Part shown: positions 43,884 through 48,697 of the stretch, piece by piece
Position numbering within the stretch: the stretch's first letter is position 1
How the letters are laid out: every line of letters starts with the position of its first letter
Made by a program: the position numbers and the translations under genes
Assembly: GCF_000332815.1 (NCBI RefSeq)
Contig: NZ_AOFD01000032.1
Coordinates: 1 to 48,697, forward strand
Origin: Arthrobacter nitrophenolicus
Lineage (GTDB): Bacteria; Actinomycetota; Actinomycetes; Actinomycetales; Micrococcaceae
Direction of reading: 5' to 3'
Length of the DNA stretch: 48,697 nucleotides
Notes under the pieces: generated by a model
Seen by the model: the letters and a program-made list of their open reading frames with translations, nothing else
Databases searched by the model: none
Told to the model about the DNA's origin: nothing

Positions 43884-44369
43884 TTATTCCGGCGAGGACT
43901 TTGCGGCGCTGCTGTGCTGGGTCCACCAGGTCAGGGGATCTGTCACCTTGAACCGGCGTCCGGTCACGCTGTCCGGGGTGACCCGGACGAAGGCATCCTT
44001 GTGCCCCGCCTGCCAGGGGAAGAGGTAGAGCCGCGCCGTGTCCAGGACTTCCTCGGTGCCCCTGACCACGGCAGAGGTGCCCTTGAGTACCACGCTCCAC
44101 GCCATGCCGGTCGAGGGATCCACGCCGTCGGCTTCAAGCGCCACGGGAGAGTCGCCCGAGGCGCCGGACAGCTTGGTGCCTTCGCCGGTACGGAACACTA
44201 CTGTGCCGCCGTCCACGGTGTAGTTGATGGGGAAGATGTCCGGGCGCCCGTCGACCACGATGGCGAGCCGGCCGACGGATACCGTCCGGAGCATGGCCCA
44301 GCATTCATGGTGTTCAAGGTTCTGCACGGCGGACGATGGCTCTTCAGTGGAGGCTGGCTCGGCGTTCAT
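43884..44369 (-). CDS. Pyridoxamine 5'-phosphate oxidase family protein
   Basis: This 161-aa protein has the split-barrel flavin-binding fold: CWAMLRTVSVGRLAIVVDGRPDIFPINY (in parts: LRTVSVGRLAIVVDG, PDIFPINY), VVFRTGEGTKL and WSVVLKGTSAVV. Members bind FMN or F420 and act as small reductases or flavin-binding proteins; the true pyridoxamine oxidase motifs are not visible. The 75-base stretch before it on the left is non-coding. It converges with the transglutaminase gene. Confidence 0.85.
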   Translation of the reverse strand: MNAEPASTEEPSSAVQNLEHHECWAMLRTVSVGRLAIVVDGRPDIFPINYTVDGGTVVFRTGEGTKLSGASGDSPVALEADGVDPSTGMAWSVVLKGTSAVVRGTEEVLDTARLYLFPWQAGHKDAFVRVTPDSVTGRRFKVTDPLTWWTQHSSAAKSSPE

Positions 44370-44384
44370 GCCGCGAGCTTACCG

Positions 44385-45836
44385 CTACCAGGGGCTGGGT
44401 TTGTAGTCCTTCAGGAACACGCCGTACTGGTCTTCGCCGTTCTCGCCCATGACGATGGGATCGTAGACGCGGGCGGCGCCGTCCACCAGGTCCAGGGGGG
44501 CGTGGAAGCCTTCCTCCATGAGCCGGACCTTGGTGAAGTGGGGGCGTTCGTCGGTGATCCATCCGGTATCGACGGCGGTCATCAGGATCCCGTCCGTCTC
44601 CAGCATTTCCTGGGCACTGGTGCGTGTCATCATGTTCAGCGCAGCCTTGGCCATGTTGGTGTGCGGGTGCCCCGGGCCTTTGTAGGCGCGGGAGAACTGG
44701 CCTTCCATGGCGGAGACGTTGACAATGTACTTGCGCCGGGCGGTGGACCGTTTCATGGCTTCCCGCAGCCGGCTGACCAGCAGGAACGGCGCGGTGACGT
44801 TGCAGAGCTGCACTTCCAGCATTTCCAGCGGGTCCACCTCATCCACCACCTGGGTCCAGCTGTTGATCGTGGCGAGGTCCGGCACCAGCCCGCCGGCATC
44901 GATCGCCGTCCCGGACGCGATGCGTTCCAGTGAAGCGGAGCCGGTGGACAGTGCAAGCGATGTGATGGCGTCACCGGCCAGCACGGGATGCTCCGTGACG
45001 CTGCCGGCCAGGGCAAGCGGGTGCTTGTCGTGTGCGTGGCCAAAGGTCAGCAGCTCCGGACCGCCGTTGGACCGCTCCAGGGCAGCGGGCAGCGGCTCGT
45101 CCTCGGCATCCACCAAAGGCTTGTAGGCGTTGCCGGAGCGGCGGACGGTCTGCGCCGCGTTGTTGATGATGATGTCCAGCGGCCCTGCCTCATTGAGGGA
45201 GTCAGTGAGGGCCATGACCTGCGCGGGGTCCCGGAGGTCGATGCCCACGATGCGGAGCCGGTGCAGCCATTCCCCGCTGTCCTCCATGGCGGCGAAGCGG
45301 CGCGCGGCGTCCTTGGGGAAGCGCGTGGTGATGGTGGTGTGGGCGCCGTCGCGCAGCAGCCGCAGCGCAATGTACATCCCGATCTTCGCCCGGCCTCCGG
45401 TGAGCAGCGCCCGGCGCCCGGTCAGGTCGGTCCGGGCATCGCGCTTGCTGTGGCTGAAGGCAGCGCACTCCGGGCACAGCTGGTGGTAGAAGGCGTCCAC
45501 CTGCGTGTAGTGCTGTTTGCAGATGTAGCAAGGCCGGGACCGGATGAGATGTCCGGCCACTTTCCCCGTGGCGGAAGGGGCAAGCTTGTTGCCGCGCGTT
45601 TCGTCGTCGATCCTGTCCGGCGCGGCGGTTGCCGTCTGGGCAAGGACGGCCCGGTCGGCTTCGGCGATGAGGTCCCGCTTGGTGACCCGGCGGTGCCGCT
45701 TGACGGCCTTGAACATCTTCCCGGTGGCGCGGCGCACAGAGATGTAGTCCGGGTGCTCCTCGTCATAGGCGTGGATGGTGTTCAGGACCTTGAGGCAGGC
45801 CTGGATTTCCTCAGGGGTCAGGTCGGGGGAGCTCAT
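44385..45836 (-). CDS. SDR oxidoreductase with an N-terminal zinc ribbon
   Basis: This 483-aa protein has about 120 residues before the Rossmann fold. That region is helical and ends in CYICKQHY and LCPECAAF, two CxxC-like pairs that probably bind zinc. The SDR part has GRRALLTGGRAKIGMYIAL (NAD(P) motif, about residues 139-151) and NNAAQTVRR. The usual SYK set is partly altered: IVNVSAMEGQFSR contains a Ser and, further on, TNMAKAALNMM has Asn-x-x-x-Lys where Tyr-x-x-x-Lys is expected. It may therefore be a non-classical reductase. Divergent from nothing close; glgC lies upstream on the same strand, 85 bases away. Confidence 0.82.
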   Translation of the reverse strand: MSSPDLTPEEIQACLKVLNTIHAYDEEHPDYISVRRATGKMFKAVKRHRRVTKRDLIAEADRAVLAQTATAAPDRIDDETRGNKLAPSATGKVAGHLIRSRPCYICKQHYTQVDAFYHQLCPECAAFSHSKRDARTDLTGRRALLTGGRAKIGMYIALRLLRDGAHTTITTRFPKDAARRFAAMEDSGEWLHRLRIVGIDLRDPAQVMALTDSLNEAGPLDIIINNAAQTVRRSGNAYKPLVDAEDEPLPAALERSNGGPELLTFGHAHDKHPLALAGSVTEHPVLAGDAITSLALSTGSASLERIASGTAIDAGGLVPDLATINSWTQVVDEVDPLEMLEVQLCNVTAPFLLVSRLREAMKRSTARRKYIVNVSAMEGQFSRAYKGPGHPHTNMAKAALNMMTRTSAQEMLETDGILMTAVDTGWITDERPHFTKVRLMEEGFHAPLDLVDGAARVYDPIVMGENGEDQYGVFLKDYKPSPW

Positions 45837-45920
45837 TAGGCTAATTTTACAGCCCGAAGCGGCAGCTTAAACGCCGCCGGCGGCGCCCCTTGGGGTGCCG
45901 CCGGCCACGGAACAGCCAGT

Positions 45921-47330
45921 CTAGGAGAGCCGGGCGCGGGGACCGGCGTCGGCTGCCGCAGCTGCATGGGTCTGGGCCACCTTGTCCACGGACTCCTGGA
46001 CATCCGGGTACTGTGCCGCGGCGGCCTTGACCGCGTTGGGGACGAGGTGCAGGTTCCTGGCTGCCAGCTGCCTCTCCTCTTCGCCGGGCTCGGGAACTTT
46101 CTGGCCCTTGGCCAGGACGGTGATGCCGGACTCAGTGACCTTGAAGCCGCGCGCCCGGTCCAGGTCGGCGTCGAGTCCGATGGCTGCACCGGCGGGAACC
46201 TTGACGTTCTTGTCGATGATGGCCCTGTTGATGACCGCGCCCTCACCCACCTGCACCTTGTCCATCAGGACCGAGTCGATCACGCGGCTGCTCGTTGCCA
46301 CGTAGACGTCGTTGGACAGGACGGATCCCTCCACCACGCCGCCGGAGATGACCACGCCGCTGGAGACGATGGAGTCGAGCGCCGTGCCCACGGTGTTGTT
46401 CTGGCCGCGGACAAACTTGGCGGGCGGGGAGATGCTCTGCCGGGTGTAGATGGGCCATTCGGAGTTGTAGAGGTTGAAGACCGGCAGCGGGGAGATCAGG
46501 TCCATGTGCGCGTCGTAGAAGGAGTCGATGGTTCCCACGTCGCGCCAGTAGGTGCGGTCCCGCTCGGTGGATCCCGGAATCTCGTTGAGCGTGAAGTCGT
46601 AGACGCCCGCCTCGCCCTGGTTGACGAAGTAGGGGATGATGTCCCCGCCCATGTCGTGCTTGGTGTCCAGCCGTTCGGCGTCGACGTGCAGGGCGTCCAC
46701 CAGTGCGTCGGCGTCGAAGACGTAGTTGCCCATGGAGGCCAGGAACTGGGTGGGGTCGGCTGCAAGGCCGGGCGTGGAGGCGGGCTTCTCCACGAACGCC
46801 GCGATCTTCTGGGGGTCGTTCTGGTCCACCTCGATGACGCCGAACTGGTTGGCCATGTTGAGGGGCTGCCGTACGGCGGCCACCGTCGCCTTGGCGCCAC
46901 TGTTGACGTGCTGGGCAACCATCTGGGCGAAGTCCATGCGGTATACGTGGTCGGCGCCGACCACCACCACAATGTCCGGGTTGGCGTCGTGGATGAGGTT
47001 CAGGGACTGGTAGATGGCGTTGGCGCTGCCCAGGAACCAGCTCTTGCCGACGCGCTGCTGCGCCGGCACCGAGGCAACGTAGTTGCCCAGCTGGGTGGAC
47101 ATCCGCCAGGTCTCGGAGATATGCCGGTCCAGGCTGTGCGACTTGTACTGGGTCAGGACGACGATCTGAAGGTAGCGGGAATTCACCAGGTTGGACAGGG
47201 CGAAGTCGATAAGGCGGTAGCTGCCCGCAAAGGGCACCGCCGGTTTCGCGCGGTCTGCCGTCAGTGGCATCAGTCTGTTTCCCTCACCGCCTGCGAGGAC
47301 AATGGCCAGGACTTTTTTGTTCAACGGCAT
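45921..47330 (-). CDS. glgC: Glucose-1-phosphate adenylyltransferase GlgC
   Basis: This 469-aa enzyme makes ADP-glucose from glucose-1-phosphate and ATP, the first committed step of glycogen synthesis. It starts [20 protein letters not shown] at 47330; the G-G-x-G-x-R-L loop and the [20 protein letters not shown] region bind substrate. [14 protein letters not shown] is the catalytic centre, and a left-handed beta-helix follows ([21 protein letters not shown]). The frame extends upstream to 47393, beyond the normal start. The C-terminus is about 50 residues longer than in E. coli and is Ala-rich. It is divergent from glgA with 75-100 bases between. Confidence 0.93.
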   Translation of the reverse strand: MPLNKKVLAIVLAGGEGNRLMPLTADRAKPAVPFAGSYRLIDFALSNLVNSRYLQIVVLTQYKSHSLDRHISETWRMSTQLGNYVASVPAQQRVGKSWFLGSANAIYQSLNLIHDANPDIVVVVGADHVYRMDFAQMVAQHVNSGAKATVAAVRQPLNMANQFGVIEVDQNDPQKIAAFVEKPASTPGLAADPTQFLASMGNYVFDADALVDALHVDAERLDTKHDMGGDIIPYFVNQGEAGVYDFTLNEIPGSTERDRTYWRDVGTIDSFYDAHMDLISPLPVFNLYNSEWPIYTRQSISPPAKFVRGQNNTVGTALDSIVSSGVVISGGVVEGSVLSNDVYVATSSRVIDSVLMDKVQVGEGAVINRAIIDKNVKVPAGAAIGLDADLDRARGFKVTESGITVLAKGQKVPEPGEEERQLAARNLHLVPNAVKAAAAQYPDVQESVDKVAQTHAAAAADAGPRARLS

Positions 47331-47405
47331 AGTGGTCGCTCCTGTACGCCTTCGTATCTCCCCAAACAGTCCGGCATGCCCGGACTCCTTCACACTAGAA
47401 CAGTT

Positions 47406-47441
47406 ATGCGTGAAGGACTACCTTGGGTCTTGTGCGAATAG
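47406..47441 (+). CDS. Possible short leader peptide overlapping the glgA start
   Basis: ATG 47406 opens an 11-codon frame, [11 protein letters not shown], that stops at TAG 47439-47441, seven bases inside glgA if glgA starts at GTG 47432. TAGAAC at 47395-47400 could serve as a -10 box for a leaderless start at this ATG. The stop overlaps the glgA start, as in translational coupling. It may instead be chance; no similarity is claimed. Confidence 0.25.
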   Translation: MREGLPWVLCE

Positions 47442-48637
47442 ACATTGTGACTAAAGAGTTCCCGCCGGAGATCTACGGCGGCGCCGGGGTGCATGTGGCC
47501 GAATTGAGCAGGGTGCTTAGTAAGCACGTTGACCTGCAGGTTCGTGCTTTTGGGGCTCCCCGCGACGCCGATTACCATGGCGCCCATGTGACGTCCTACT
47601 CCGTGCCGGAGGATCTTGGCTCGGCCAACGCCGCCGTCCAGACGCTCGGCGTGGACCTGCGGATCGTTCCGGACGTCGAGGGCGCGGACCTGGTCCATTC
47701 GCACACCTGGTACGCCAACATGGCAGGGCACCTGGCCTCGCTGCTGCATGGCATCCCGCACGTCCTGAGCGCCCACAGCCTGGAACCACTGCGTCCGTGG
47801 AAGGCCGAACAGCTCGGCGGCGGCTACGCGCTCTCTTCCTGGGTCGAGAAGACCGCCTACGAGGCAGCCGCGGCAATCATCGCCGTGTCCGAGGGCATGC
47901 GCCAGGACATCCTGCGCAGCTACCCCAGCGTGGACCCTGAGAAGGTCCGCGTGGTCCACAACGGCATCGACGTTGAACTGTGGAACCGGGACGAGAACGA
48001 CGACGCCGTCCGCGCCCTGGGCATCGACCCTGCCAAACCGAGCGTCGTGTTTGTGGGCAGGAACACCCGCCAGAAGGGCGTGCCCTACCTCCTCCGGGCC
48101 GCAGCGAAGCTGCCCGACGACGTCCAGCTGGTCCTGTGCCTCGGCGCGGCAGACACCCCGGAGCTGGCCGCCGAGACCGCCCGGCTGATCGAGGACCTGC
48201 AAAGCCAGCGGACCGGCGTCGTGCTCATTGAACGCATGCTGCCCCGGCACGAACTGATCCAGGTGCTCAGCCACGCCACCGCCTTCGCCTGCCCCTCCAT
48301 CTACGAGCCGCTCGGCATCGTGAACCTCGAGGCCATGGCCTGCGGCGCTGCCGTCGTAGCCAGCGCCACGGGCGGCATCCCCGAAGTGGTTGAGCACGGC
48401 CAGACCGGCCTGCTGGTGGACCTGGAGCAGGTGACGGACGGCACCGGCACGCCGCTGGATCCGGACAAGTTCGTCAGCGAGTTCGCCGCGGCCCTCACCG
48501 AAGTCGTGTCGGACCCCGAACGCGCCCGCGCCATGGGCCAGGCGGGCAGGCTCCGTGCCGAGAAGCACTTCTCCTGGGAATCCATCACCGAAACCACGCT
48601 TGAGGTGTACCGCTCGGTGCTGCCCGCAGCGCACTGA
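47432..48637 (+). CDS. glgA: Glycogen synthase GlgA, GT4-type
   Basis: This 401-aa glycosyltransferase should use ADP-glucose from GlgC to extend alpha-1,4-glucan or to make maltose 1-phosphate, as the actinobacterial GT4 enzymes do. It starts [22 protein letters not shown] (here in parts: VTKEFPPEIYGGAGVHV), the usual N-terminal donor loop. HSHTWYAN, HNGIDVELWN and PSIYEPLGIVNLEAMACG (the E-x7-E of GT4) follow. GTG 47432 is chosen by similarity; TTG 47423 has GAAGGA at 5-base spacing and is possible. Divergent from glgC. It ends 25 bases before a palindrome. Confidence 0.9.
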   Translation: MRIDIVTKEFPPEIYGGAGVHVAELSRVLSKHVDLQVRAFGAPRDADYHGAHVTSYSVPEDLGSANAAVQTLGVDLRIVPDVEGADLVHSHTWYANMAGHLASLLHGIPHVLSAHSLEPLRPWKAEQLGGGYALSSWVEKTAYEAAAAIIAVSEGMRQDILRSYPSVDPEKVRVVHNGIDVELWNRDENDDAVRALGIDPAKPSVVFVGRNTRQKGVPYLLRAAAKLPDDVQLVLCLGAADTPELAAETARLIEDLQSQRTGVVLIERMLPRHELIQVLSHATAFACPSIYEPLGIVNLEAMACGAAVVASATGGIPEVVEHGQTGLLVDLEQVTDGTGTPLDPDKFVSEFAAALTEVVSDPERARAMGQAGRLRAEKHFSWESITETTLEVYRSVLPAAH

Positions 48638-48662
48638 CCCTCCTTCGACAGAACGACGGCGG

Positions 48663-48690
48663 CGCCGCTTCCCCCGCGGGGGAAGCGGCG
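48663..48690 (+). terminator. Terminator-like palindrome after glgA
   Basis: A perfect 28-base palindrome with the centre CCCCCGCGGGGG, 25 bases after the glgA stop. The window ends 7 bases later, so the tail cannot be judged. Confidence 0.6.
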
Positions 48691-48697
48691 GCCGCCG

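Noticed and set aside
45966..47441. Plus-strand frame of 491 codons opposite glgC
   Set aside because: glgC is clear on the minus strand. The plus frame has no features.
47390..48634. Minus-strand frame of 414 codons opposite glgA
   Set aside because: glgA motifs are intact on the plus strand.

Overview
The window looks like a chromosomal segment of a high-GC actinobacterium of the Arthrobacter/Pseudarthrobacter type (Micrococcaceae). This is inferred from the GC-rich codon use, several apparently leaderless starts, and the gene content: a BioY-EcfA-EcfT biotin importer, DUF2993 and DUF3099 proteins, a Micrococcaceae-style GlgC/GlgA pair and a type B L31 protein. No rRNA, tRNA or CRISPR array was found.

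Layout. 1-8.47 kb is core: a YpfJ-type metallopeptidase, an acyl-CoA ligase/thiolase pair converging on bioY-ecfA-ecfT, a DUF2993 protein, a spore-photoproduct-lyase-family radical SAM enzyme and a C39-like lipoprotein. 8.47-25.9 kb is an accessory island with visibly lower GC. It holds a serine resolvase with a Tn402/Tn5053-like transposon end just upstream, about a dozen small membrane, lipoprotein and hypothetical genes, two IS21-family elements and a decayed proline iminopeptidase. From 26 kb to the end the core resumes: ABC-F ATPase, YbaK-type deacylase, SURF1, DUF3099, FabG, SDR, SerB, ABC ATPase, TauE/SafE, TrmH-type methylase, L31, lipoate ligase, aminopeptidase N, YeiH, a circularly permuted ATP-grasp/alpha-E/transglutaminase operon, a PPOX-fold protein, a zinc-ribbon SDR, and divergent glgC and glgA.

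The most striking structure is a three-level nested insertion. A trio of overlapping tyrosine recombinase genes with about 100-bp inverted ends (a RIT, recombinase-in-trio, element; net 3393 bp) sits inside istA of an IS21-family element. That IS21 element (6027 bp with its passenger, target duplication CACTGT) interrupts an unknown gene. Removing each layer at its direct repeat restores reading frame exactly: a 509-aa IstA and a 183-aa host protein.

A second window-wide pattern is technical. Eleven genes, many of them ordinary housekeeping genes, contain 13 single-base indels. Twelve are one-base losses, nearly all explained as shortening of a short homopolymer run (typically CCC to CC or GG to G). 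This points to sequencing or assembly error rather than gene decay, so most of the frameshifted genes here should be treated as probably intact.
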